Of a stretch of 11,935 bases of DNA, positions 6,318-11,935 are shown one piece after another. The position numbers and the translations under genes were made by a program. Source of the DNA: an uncultured Oscillospiraceae bacterium (GTDB taxonomy: Bacteria > Bacillota_A > Clostridia > Oscillospirales > Oscillospiraceae); contig CALXGD010000085.1 in the NCBI GenBank assembly GCA_944387745.1, positions 1 through 11,935 of the forward strand. The letters are read 5' to 3'. How positions within the stretch are numbered: position 1 is the first letter of the stretch; each line of letters opens with the position of its first letter. The notes beneath the pieces are model-generated. The model was not told the DNA's origin. It made no database searches and saw nothing but the letters and a program-made list of their open reading frames with translations.

Positions 6318-6965
6318 TTGTACTTCCATTATGGAAAAACCGAAGTGGAATATTTGAAAGGCAAGGACAAAATTTTGGGTGCCGTCATGGATGAGATCGG
6401 CCATGTTGATCGTGAGGTAGATACCGACCTGTTTTCTTCCGTGGTTCATCACATCATCAGCCAGCAAATATCAACGAAAGCACAGGCGACGATATGGACG
6501 AGAATGAAAGCGCAGTTTGGAGAAGTGAACGCAGAGAGCATTTCGGCAGCCGATATAGATACGTTGCAGTCTTTTGGAATGACATTCCGAAAAGCGGAAT
6601 ACATCAAAGATTTCGCTGAAAAAGTGAAAACCGGGGAATTTGCTTTGCAGGAAATTTCCCAGTTGCCAGATAGGGAGGCGATCCAGGCGCTGGCCTCTTT
6701 GAAGGGGATCGGCGTATGGACGGCGGAAATGATTTTGCTGATCTGTTTACAGCGGCCTGACATATTCAGCTTTGATGATCTGGCAATCCAGCGCGGGCTA
6801 CGCATGGTCTACCACCACAGGAAAATAGACCGAAAGCTGTTTGAAAAATACCGACGGCGGTTCAGCCCTTATTGCAGTGTAGCAAGCTTGTATCTCTGGG
6901 CCGTGGCAGGCGGGGCAATCCCCGGCATGAAAGACTATGCGCCGAAAAAGAACAGGAGGCAGTAA
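6318..6965 (+). CDS. alkA: DNA-3-methyladenine glycosylase, AlkA/HhH-GPD family
   Basis: This repair enzyme cuts N3-methyladenine and related alkylated bases from DNA and starts base-excision repair. I chose the TTG at 6318 because GGAGGG (6305-6310) sits 7 bases before it. The in-frame GTG at 6276 adds 14 basic residues and has no ribosome binding site. The 215-residue product carries a helix-hairpin-helix (ALASLKGIGVWTAEMILL, about 124-141) and the segment DIFSFDDLAIQRGL (148-161), in which Asp154 aligns with the catalytic Asp of AlkA. The C-terminal YLWAVAGGA is also typical. It lacks the extra N-terminal domain of E. coli AlkA, like the short bacterial forms. It is the first gene of a three-gene operon ending in ogt, which supports a role in alkylation damage. 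Confidence 0.92.
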   Translation: MYFHYGKTEVEYLKGKDKILGAVMDEIGHVDREVDTDLFSSVVHHIISQQISTKAQATIWTRMKAQFGEVNAESISAADIDTLQSFGMTFRKAEYIKDFAEKVKTGEFALQEISQLPDREAIQALASLKGIGVWTAEMILLICLQRPDIFSFDDLAIQRGLRMVYHHRKIDRKLFEKYRRRFSPYCSVASLYLWAVAGGAIPGMKDYAPKKNRRQ

Positions 6966-6967
6966 GG

Positions 6968-7327
6968 ATGGCAAATATTATTGTCTTGTTTGAAGTAAAG
7001 CCCACAGAGGCCGGAATGAAGAAATACCTTGACCTTGCGGCCATGTTGAAGCCAATGCTTGCCGGATTTGAGGGCTTTACCCGGGCAGAGCGGTTTTCCA
7101 GTCTGAACGAGGACGGCAAGCTGCTGTCCATGAATGTGTGGACGGACGAAACAGCCGTAGAGCGCTGGCGGAATGTCATGCAACACCGCATGAGCCAGAA
7201 AGAGGGACGGGAAAAGCTGTTTGAAAGCTATAAAATTACGGTCTGCTCGGAAATCCGTTCCTATACGGACACAGATCGGGCGCAGGCTCCGCAGGACTCT
7301 AACCAATACTTCGGTATGGAGGAATGA
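6968..7327 (+). CDS. Small ABM-domain (dimeric alpha-beta barrel) protein
   Basis: The 119-residue product looks like an antibiotic-biosynthesis-monooxygenase (ABM) domain. It has a beta-strand start (ANIIVLFEVKP), then LAGFEGFTRAERF around 31-43, LLSMNVWTDETAVERWRN around 52-69 and HRMSQKEGREKLFESYKI around 73-90. Members are small dimeric barrels, variously quinol monooxygenases, heme-related or of unknown role. The substrate cannot be read from sequence. The ATG follows AGGAGG (6954-6959) by 8 bases and lies 2 bases after the alkA stop. The ogt ATG follows its TGA by one base. Tight placement between two alkylation-repair genes suggests co-induction and perhaps a detoxifying role, which is inference. 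Confidence 0.85.
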   Translation: MANIIVLFEVKPTEAGMKKYLDLAAMLKPMLAGFEGFTRAERFSSLNEDGKLLSMNVWTDETAVERWRNVMQHRMSQKEGREKLFESYKITVCSEIRSYTDTDRAQAPQDSNQYFGMEE

Positions 7328-7328
7328 T

Positions 7329-7868
7329 ATGCAGTACATCAGTCATTACCGCTCACCGATCGGGAATATGCTATTGGCTGCCGACGAGATTGGTTTGACC
7401 GGCCTCTGGTTTGAGGGGCAAAAATATTTTGCCCTCTATCTGGACAAGGAGCATGAGGAAAAAGAAATTCCCCTTTTTGAAAAAGTAAAACAGTGGCTTG
7501 ACATTTACTTTTCGGGAAAAGAGCCAGACTTTACTGTGCCGCTTCATTTCACAGGCACAGACTTTCAAAATGAGGTGTGGGAAATCCTCTGTACCATTCC
7601 ATATGGCCAGACGATGACATACGGCGAAATTGCAAAGCAGATCGCCGCAAAGAGAGGACTGCCACGTATGTCAGCACAGGCTGTAGGCGGTGCAGTGGGC
7701 CACAATGAAATTTCCATTATTGTCCCCTGCCATCGCGTGGTAGGTACAAGCGGCAGTCTGACAGGCTATGCCGGAGGGATTGACAAGAAAATAAAGCTAT
7801 TGCAGTTGGAAAAGGTGGATATGAAATCCCTTTTCGCGCCAAAGAAAGGGAAGGCCGCCCGCAATTAA
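7329..7868 (+). CDS. ogt: Methylated-DNA--protein-cysteine methyltransferase
   Basis: This suicide enzyme takes the methyl group from O6-methylguanine or O4-methylthymine in DNA onto its own cysteine. The 179-residue product has a short N-terminal domain (YRSPIGNMLLAAD) and a C-terminal DNA-binding domain (about 77-160) with FQNEVWEILCTIPYGQTMTY (79-98) and the active site IIVPCHRVVG, with Cys134. SLTGYAGGIDKK follows. Two positions differ from the textbook pattern: the Arg finger of (A)RAVG is Gln118 (SAQAVGG), and the usual Asn-Pro before the active site is Asn126-Glu127. I think relatives in Clostridia share this, but cannot check. The ATG at 7329 has GGAGG (7318-7322). The gene is last in the alkA-ABM-ogt operon and has no fused AraC/Ada regulatory domain. 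Confidence 0.95.
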   Translation: MQYISHYRSPIGNMLLAADEIGLTGLWFEGQKYFALYLDKEHEEKEIPLFEKVKQWLDIYFSGKEPDFTVPLHFTGTDFQNEVWEILCTIPYGQTMTYGEIAKQIAAKRGLPRMSAQAVGGAVGHNEISIIVPCHRVVGTSGSLTGYAGGIDKKIKLLQLEKVDMKSLFAPKKGKAARN

Positions 7869-7986
7869 GAAGATTGGTGCAGAGTCGATTTTGCGTTCCC
7901 CAGTTCAAAATTTTTCCTTAATGTTTCCGCTACCCTGTGGGGACGGGAACACACAAAAGAATTGGGGCTAGTATAAAAGCGAGATC

Positions 7987-8046
7987 AGCGATATCTATCG
8001 CAACACAGCTCGTCGCAGGCGTTATATCGCTTGCGACGAGCTTTTT
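7987..8046 (+). terminator. Operon terminator that can form a pseudoknot
   Basis: A perfect 11-base-pair stem, AGCTCGTCGCA (8007-8017) with TGCGACGAGCT (8032-8042), is followed by a T run (8042-8046). It is a standard terminator 140 bases after ogt. Its 14-base loop contains ATATCGCT (8024-8031), an exact reverse complement of AGCGATAT (7987-7994) just upstream. Both helices can exist together as an H-type pseudoknot, with the two 3' strands directly adjacent. The terminator call is secure; the pseudoknot is a prediction from complementarity. Confidence 0.75.
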
Positions 8047-8293
8047 CAGAGGCCCCACCGTGTGCTGATTCTGTCGGCTCTCACTTCCAGCCGCGAAGCG
8101 CTGAGTTGGAGTTACAGCCGGGTGCCGCCGCTGTGCGGCAAAGTTCAGGTTGTCCAAAAACCTCCTGTAAGTGATCTTAGCCTCTGTGCCCCGAAAAGTC
8201 ATCTGGGGCGGCGCATTGGTCATACGCGCAGATCTGGGGGAGCGGCGAGTTTGGGCTTCATCAATAAAAATAGGACAAAATATGCAGTAGGCC
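8047..8293. other. Gene-free stretch with small inverted repeats
   Basis: Open frames cross this stretch on both strands (for example plus 8062-8334 and minus 7930-8379). They lack ribosome binding sites and overlap each other, the terminator and a promoter. Short hairpins occur, such as TGCCGC (8123-8128) with GCGGCA (8135-8140) and GCCCC (8188-8192) with GGGGC (8205-8209). I have a vague memory of similar sequence upstream of other genes in related genomes, which would make it a repeated leader or the end of a mobile element. That is unverified. Confidence 0.4.
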
Positions 8294-8322
8294 GTGACAG
8301 GACAGCCCACCTGTGGTACAGT
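8294..8322 (+). promoter_or_regulatory. Promoter of the SRPBCC/UvrA-like unit
   Basis: GTGACA (8294-8299) and TACAGT (8317-8322) are 17 bases apart, with TGG directly before the -10 (extended -10). Transcription would start near 8329-8331, right at the foot of the leader hairpin at 8335. Confidence 0.65.
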
Positions 8323-8334
8323 AAAAATACATAG

Positions 8335-8391
8335 GCCCCTCTGTATTCCTGCCAGGGAGCGGAATATTGAAAAACCCAAAAGGGGAGGGGC
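8335..8391 (+). promoter_or_regulatory. Structured 5' leader hairpin
   Basis: GCCCCTC (8335-8341) pairs exactly with GAGGGGC (8385-8391). Inside it TATTCC (8344-8349) pairs with GGAATA (8361-8366). The structure begins a few bases after the predicted transcription start and ends 16 bases before the ribosome binding site (8408-8413). A TTG at 8367 preceded by AGGGAG (8354-8359) could start a leader peptide within it. It may be an attenuator or a stabilising 5' hairpin. No T run follows, so it is not a classical terminator. Confidence 0.45.
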
Positions 8392-8421
8392 GGAGAAAAC
8401 TGGTTTTAGGAGGTGGAGGGA

Positions 8422-8826
8422 GTGGTCACTTCAAAGCTCAAGGCGGTGATCCAAGCAGACATCCACAGGGTATGGGTGACGGTGACAGAGGTGGACCGCT
8501 ACACCTGGCGCAGGGATTTGAGCAAAACCCATGTGGTGAATGAGACACAGTTTATAGAGTATACCAAAAGTGGCTATCCCACTGTCTTTACTGTGACTGC
8601 CCTGGAGCCCCTCCGGCGGTGGGAATTTGATATGGAGAACACTAATATGCGGGGACACTGGACAGGGACATTTCAGGCCCTGGGCGGTGAGACTCAGGTG
8701 GAATTTACAGAGGTTGTAGAGGCGAAGAAGCTGTTTTTAAAGCCCTTTGTCAAATTATATCTGAAACGGCAGCAGGCGCTTTTTTTGGCGGACCTGACCA
8801 GGACGGTGTGCCTGGAGGGCCGCTGA
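8422..8826 (+). CDS. SRPBCC-family (START-like) protein of unknown function
   Basis: The 134-residue product reads like a SRPBCC/polyketide-cyclase-like fold, which encloses a hydrophobic ligand pocket. It opens with VTSKLKAVIQADIHRVWVTV (a strand, then the 'vWe' helix). VDRYTWRRDLSK (24-35) follows, then alternating strands including RRWEFDMEN (65-73) and HWTGTF (79-84), and a long C-terminal helix (about 103-128). No ligand can be named. I chose the GTG at 8422 because AGGAGG (8408-8413) lies 8 bases before it; a GTG at 8413 would overlap the ribosome binding site. The UvrA-like gene starts 140 bases downstream on the same strand with no terminator between them, so they are probably one transcript. 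Confidence 0.8.
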   Translation: MVTSKLKAVIQADIHRVWVTVTEVDRYTWRRDLSKTHVVNETQFIEYTKSGYPTVFTVTALEPLRRWEFDMENTNMRGHWTGTFQALGGETQVEFTEVVEAKKLFLKPFVKLYLKRQQALFLADLTRTVCLEGR

Positions 8827-8965
8827 GGCGGAACCATCTGCTCCGGGACTTACCAATTCCCTTCTGTGCCTTGAAGATATGATTTCCTGACTACATTGGG
8901 AGTATGAAACGAGATTGATGCTTGAAGGTCCGGCGGCACAGCAGGAACCGAAAGAGGTGCGGAAG

Positions 8966-11461
8966 ATGAGAGAACAGCGAGAAGCGCCCCCTAAAATTCT
9001 GGTCCGGGGGGCGAGAGTGCATAACCTGAAAAATATTGATGTGGACATTCCCCTGAACAAAATTGTGGGGATTGCCGGGGTGTCCGGGTCTGGAAAGTCC
9101 TCCTTGGCTCTGGGCGTGCTGTATGCGGAGGGCTCCCGCCGGTATCTGGAGGCCCTGTCCGCCTACACCCGCAGGCGTATGACTCAGGCGGCTAGAGCTG
9201 ATGTGGACCAGGTGCTGTATATTCCGGCGTCACTGGCTCTCCACCAGCGCCCCGGTATCCCCGGAATCCGCAGCACCTTCGGAACCGGGACAGAGCTGCT
9301 CAACAGCCTGCGGCTGATGTACTCCCGGCTGGCCAGCCATCGGTGCCCCAACGGGCACTACCTGGAGCCCACCCTGGCGGTGGCGGCGGGACAGACGCTG
9401 ATCTGCCCTCAGTGTGGGGCGGCCTTTGACCCGCCCAGCGCAGAGGAGCTGGCCTTCAACAGCCAGGGGGCCTGCCGCACTTGCGGCGGCACCGGTGTGG
9501 TGCGTACGGTGAACCGCGCCGCCCTGATCCCGGATGAATCCTTGACCATTGAACAGGGGGCGGTGGCCCCCTGGAACAGCCTCATGTGGTCCCTGATGAC
9601 GGACGTGTGTCGCGCTATGGGGGTGCGCACAGATGTGCCATTCCGGGAGCTGACAGAGGAAGAGAAGCAAATCGTCTATGATGGCCCCGCAGTGAAGAAG
9701 CACATCTTTTATCACCCCAAAAATTCCAATGACGCGGCGGAGCTGGATTTTACCTATTTTAGCGCCGTCCATACGGTGGAAAACGCCCTGTCCAAGGTCA
9801 AGGATGAAAAGGGCATGAGGCGGGTGGAGAAATTTCTTCGGGAGGACCTCTGTCCGGACTGTGGAGGCACCCGCCTCTCTCCGGCGGCGCGCGCCCCCAG
9901 ATTGCGGGGCATTGGACTGGACGAGGCCTGTGAGATGTCTCTGTCCGAGCTGACAAAATGGGTGGAAGGGGTGCCGGCTTCTCTCCCAGAGGAGATGGTT
10001 CCCATGGCCCAGAGTATCTGTCAATCCTTCCAGATGGCGGCCCAGAGGCTGATGGAGCTGGGGTTGGGCTATCTCACCTTGGACCGGGCCGCCTCCACCC
10101 TGTCCACGGGGGAGCGGCAGAGGATGCAGCTGGCGCGGGCGGTGCGAAACCGAACCACCGGCGTCCTCTATGTGCTGGACGAGCCCTCCATCGGTCTGCA
10201 CCCCTCCAATATTACGGGCCTCATCCGGGTGATGGACGATCTGGTGGCGGACGGAAATTCTGTTCTGCTGGTGGACCACGACACACAGATTTTATCCAAA
10301 GCGGATTGGATCATTGAAATGGGTCCCCAGGCCGGCGCAGACGGGGGGCGGGTGCTTGCCCAGGGGACGGTGGAGGAAATCGCCGCCAATCCCCACTCTC
10401 GGATTGGACCCTTCCTGGCAGGGCGGGAGAAGCTCCAGCCTCATTTTTGGTCAGAGGATGAACTGTTCCGGCTGGGGCGGCTCCGACTGTCCGCTGGGGC
10501 CATCCATACGGTGAGGCCACTGGAGGTGGAGCTTCCCAAGGGGCGGCTGACGGTGGTGACCGGCGTGTCGGGCTCCGGAAAAACGACGCTGCTTCTGGAG
10601 AGTCTGGTCCCCGGTCTGGAGGCCGCAATTGCCGGGCAGCCGCTTCCAGAGCATGTGCATTGGGTGGAAGCAGAGGGGATCCGGCAGATAAAGCTTATTG
10701 ATGCCGCCCCAATCGGCGTGAATGTGCGCTCTACGGTGGCTACCTACGCCAATGTGCACGATGAGCTGAGAAAGATTTTTGCCAGGCAGCCGGAGTCAAA
10801 GACCCTGGGGTATAAAGCGGGAGACTTCTCCTATAATACAGGAAAGCTCCGCTGCCCCCTGTGTGACGGGACTGGAGAGATCAGCCTGGATGTGCAGTTT
10901 CTTCCGGATGTGGACATTCCATGCCCCCAGTGCCGGGGCTCCCGCTACTCTAAGGAGGCGGGGCGGGTGCGGGTTAAGACCCGCTCCGGGGCGGCGTTCA
11001 CCCTGCCGGAGCTTATGTCCATGGATGTCCGCTTTGCCCTGGATGCCTGTGCCGATTGGAAGCTGGTCAGTCAGCGGCTCCAGGTGCTGGCAGACCTGGG
11101 GCTGGGATATCTGACTCTGGGAGAGGCGACTCCCAGCCTCTCCGGGGGAGAGGCCCAGAGACTGAAGCTGGCCAGTGAGATGGGCCGAGGGCAGGAGGAC
11201 TCCATCTTTGTGTTTGACGAGCCGACCATCGGTCTCCATCCCTTGGATGTGAGGACCCTGCTGGAGGTGTTTCAGACTCTCATTCAAAAGGGAGCCACGG
11301 TCCTGGTCATTGAGCACGATCTGGATGTGATTCGCAGTGCCGACTATATTATTGATATGGGGCCGGGGGGCGGAGAGGCGGGTGGCCGAGTGGTGGCCGC
11401 AGGGCCGCCTGCTGTGATCGCGGCCAATCCGGACAGTGTTACAGGCCGGTATCTCCGCTGA
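8966..11461 (+). CDS. UvrA-like double ABC ATPase lacking the UvrB-binding domain
   Basis: The 831-residue product has UvrA architecture: Walker A GVSGSGKSS (38-46), a C147-X2-C150-X19-C170-X2-C173 zinc module, a CPDCGGTRLS segment (296-305), signature LSTGERQR (379-386) and Walker B LYVLDEPS (401-408). The second half has Walker A GVSGSGKTT (533-541), a C630-X2-C633-X19-C653-X2-C656 zinc module with FLPDVDIPC, signature LSGGEAQR (725-732) and IFVFDEPT (747-754). Walker A to the first zinc module is about 110 residues shorter than in E. coli UvrA (940 residues), which is where the UvrB-binding domain sits. Such UvrA paralogs are known, some linked to drug resistance (DrrC-like). I chose ATG 8966, preceded by AGAGGTG; an ATG at 8918 in frame adds 16 residues without a ribosome binding site. 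Canonical excision repair is unlikely; DNA or intercalator binding is inferred. Confidence 0.93.
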   Translation: MREQREAPPKILVRGARVHNLKNIDVDIPLNKIVGIAGVSGSGKSSLALGVLYAEGSRRYLEALSAYTRRRMTQAARADVDQVLYIPASLALHQRPGIPGIRSTFGTGTELLNSLRLMYSRLASHRCPNGHYLEPTLAVAAGQTLICPQCGAAFDPPSAEELAFNSQGACRTCGGTGVVRTVNRAALIPDESLTIEQGAVAPWNSLMWSLMTDVCRAMGVRTDVPFRELTEEEKQIVYDGPAVKKHIFYHPKNSNDAAELDFTYFSAVHTVENALSKVKDEKGMRRVEKFLREDLCPDCGGTRLSPAARAPRLRGIGLDEACEMSLSELTKWVEGVPASLPEEMVPMAQSICQSFQMAAQRLMELGLGYLTLDRAASTLSTGERQRMQLARAVRNRTTGVLYVLDEPSIGLHPSNITGLIRVMDDLVADGNSVLLVDHDTQILSKADWIIEMGPQAGADGGRVLAQGTVEEIAANPHSRIGPFLAGREKLQPHFWSEDELFRLGRLRLSAGAIHTVRPLEVELPKGRLTVVTGVSGSGKTTLLLESLVPGLEAAIAGQPLPEHVHWVEAEGIRQIKLIDAAPIGVNVRSTVATYANVHDELRKIFARQPESKTLGYKAGDFSYNTGKLRCPLCDGTGEISLDVQFLPDVDIPCPQCRGSRYSKEAGRVRVKTRSGAAFTLPELMSMDVRFALDACADWKLVSQRLQVLADLGLGYLTLGEATPSLSGGEAQRLKLASEMGRGQEDSIFVFDEPTIGLHPLDVRTLLEVFQTLIQKGATVLVIEHDLDVIRSADYIIDMGPGGGEAGGRVVAAGPPAVIAANPDSVTGRYLR

Positions 11462-11544
11462 ATATGTAAAATAGCGGGAATAGAGGGGGAGCTTTTCAAG
11501 TCATTCGACTGAGAAAATGGGTATACTAGCCAGGGGTGAAGAAA

Positions 11545-11727
11545 ATGGATCGAGGGAAGAAAAAGGCGGGCATGGCGCGCGGAATAGGGGAGGACCTGCG
11601 TCTCAATCCCCAGCTACGGCTGTGCTCGAAGTTTGATCCGGACAGCATCGCCCGTTTTTCGGTGGCCAAGCCGGGAGAGATGGGTATGCGGGTGCTGGAC
11701 AACTGTGCGGAGGAGCACATCATGTGA
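11545..11727 (+). CDS. Possible small protein of unknown function
   Basis: A 60-codon frame starts at ATG 11545 behind AGGGGTG (11532-11538, spacing about 7). A TATACT -10 at 11522-11527 precedes it without a good -35. The product has a basic N-terminus (DRGKKKAGMARGIGEDLR) and then RLNPQLRLCSKFDPDSIARF, ending in an acidic tail. No family is recognised and there are no membrane segments or cysteine clusters. The frame stops just before a strong terminator hairpin, which supports a real unit. It may instead be chance; a GTG at 11536 would add 3 codons. Confidence 0.4.
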   Translation: MDRGKKKAGMARGIGEDLRLNPQLRLCSKFDPDSIARFSVAKPGEMGMRVLDNCAEEHIM

Positions 11728-11730
11728 CGA

Positions 11731-11769
11731 AGGGGCGGCAGGCTTTTGGGATAAGCCTGCCGCCCCTTT
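11731..11769. terminator. Strong bidirectional terminator hairpin
   Basis: A perfect 15-base stem (11731-11745 with 11753-11767) has a 7-base loop and runs into TTT on the plus strand. The A/T pairs at its ends make it usable in both directions. It separates the plus-strand genes from the minus-strand gene entering from the right edge. Confidence 0.85.
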
Positions 11770-11851
11770 CATGGTTTGATTTCCAAATTGAAAAAGTTTC
11801 CTGCGGTTCCCGCCCCCTGCGGGTACAAAATCATAGGACCCTTTTGGAGCG

Positions 11852-11935
11852 TCAGCGGACGAAATTCGTACGTGCCAGGGGTTCCTTCTCCGGCCGCCCA
11901 AAGGTCTCCGTGCCCCGCTCGATGCTCTCCACCAG
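11852..11935 (-). CDS. Possible 3' end of a minus-strand gene (partial)
   Basis: From the right edge the minus strand reads 27 codons open to a TGA at 11854-11852, giving LVESIERGTETFGRPEKE followed by PLARTNFVR. The sequence reads like a real C-terminal tail. Its stop lies 83 bases before a terminator hairpin that would serve it. The rest of the gene is outside the window, so no family can be named. Confidence 0.4.
   Translation of the reverse strand: MVESIERGTETFGRPEKEPLARTNFVR

Noticed and set aside
8062..8334. 90-codon plus-strand ORF
   Set aside because: It starts just after a terminator with no ribosome binding site and ends inside a promoter. Its composition looks like a translated noncoding region.
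7930..8379. 149-codon minus-strand ORF
   Set aside because: It runs antisense through the ogt operon terminator and the SRPBCC/UvrA-like promoter, has no ribosome binding site and matches no family I recognise.
9230..10279. 349-codon minus-strand ORF inside the UvrA-like gene
   Set aside because: Shadow of the UvrA-like coding frame; His/Gln/Gly-rich with no motifs.
11491..11516. Imperfect hairpin after the UvrA-like gene (TTTTC...GAAAA with AGTC/GACT)
   Set aside because: It has an internal loop and no T run on either strand, so it is not a convincing terminator. It may be incidental.
1..11935. CRISPR array accompanying the csm4 relic
   Set aside because: I looked for regularly spaced direct repeats of 25-40 bases and saw none in the window.

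Overview
The window looks like chromosomal DNA from a fairly GC-rich member of the class Clostridia, most likely a gut Oscillospirales lineage. This is inferred from strong AGGAGG ribosome binding sites, GTG/TTG starts, sigma-A promoters with extended -10 elements, an intrinsic terminator under a cobalamin riboswitch, and the gene families present. No database search was possible, so the taxonomy is tentative.

Layout. Positions 1-760 are a decayed stretch holding a frameshifted small gene (445-652), a truncated small ORF overlapping its end (649-705) and a strong hairpin. Next comes a lone minus-strand pyrB (837-1895), whose product carries a PyrI-type four-cysteine zinc motif at its C-terminus. 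A divergent tRNA-Arg(CCG) follows (2151-2226), with a near-consensus promoter and a perfect terminator. Packed between that terminator and the next operon is a fragment (about 2263-2654, minus) that resembles the middle of Csm4, a type III-A CRISPR effector subunit.

Positions 2663-6036 (minus) are a cobalamin-uptake operon. In transcription order it has a promoter, a cobalamin riboswitch with a closed P1 stem, an intrinsic terminator, then btuF (lipoprotein), btuC (permease) and btuD (ATPase), the genes overlapping by 1-4 bases. The riboswitch is what assigns the substrate as a corrinoid. BtuD has an altered Walker B motif.

Positions 6203-8046 (plus) are a DNA alkylation-repair operon: an AlkA-type glycosylase, a small ABM-domain protein and an Ogt-type methyltransferase. 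It ends in a hairpin that can also be drawn as an H-type pseudoknot. About 250 bases without a convincing gene follow. A promoter and a structured 5' leader then precede a SRPBCC-domain protein (8422-8826) and an 831-residue UvrA-like double ABC ATPase (8966-11461) that appears to lack the UvrB-binding insertion. A possible 60-residue ORF, a strong bidirectional hairpin and the 3' end of a possible minus-strand gene close the window.

Most of the window is ordinary housekeeping and stress-response content. I did not find a complete, clearly undescribed system. The most notable points are the csm4 relic, the PyrB zinc tail, the BtuD Walker B change, the pseudoknot-like terminator and the UvrA-like/SRPBCC unit with its leader.
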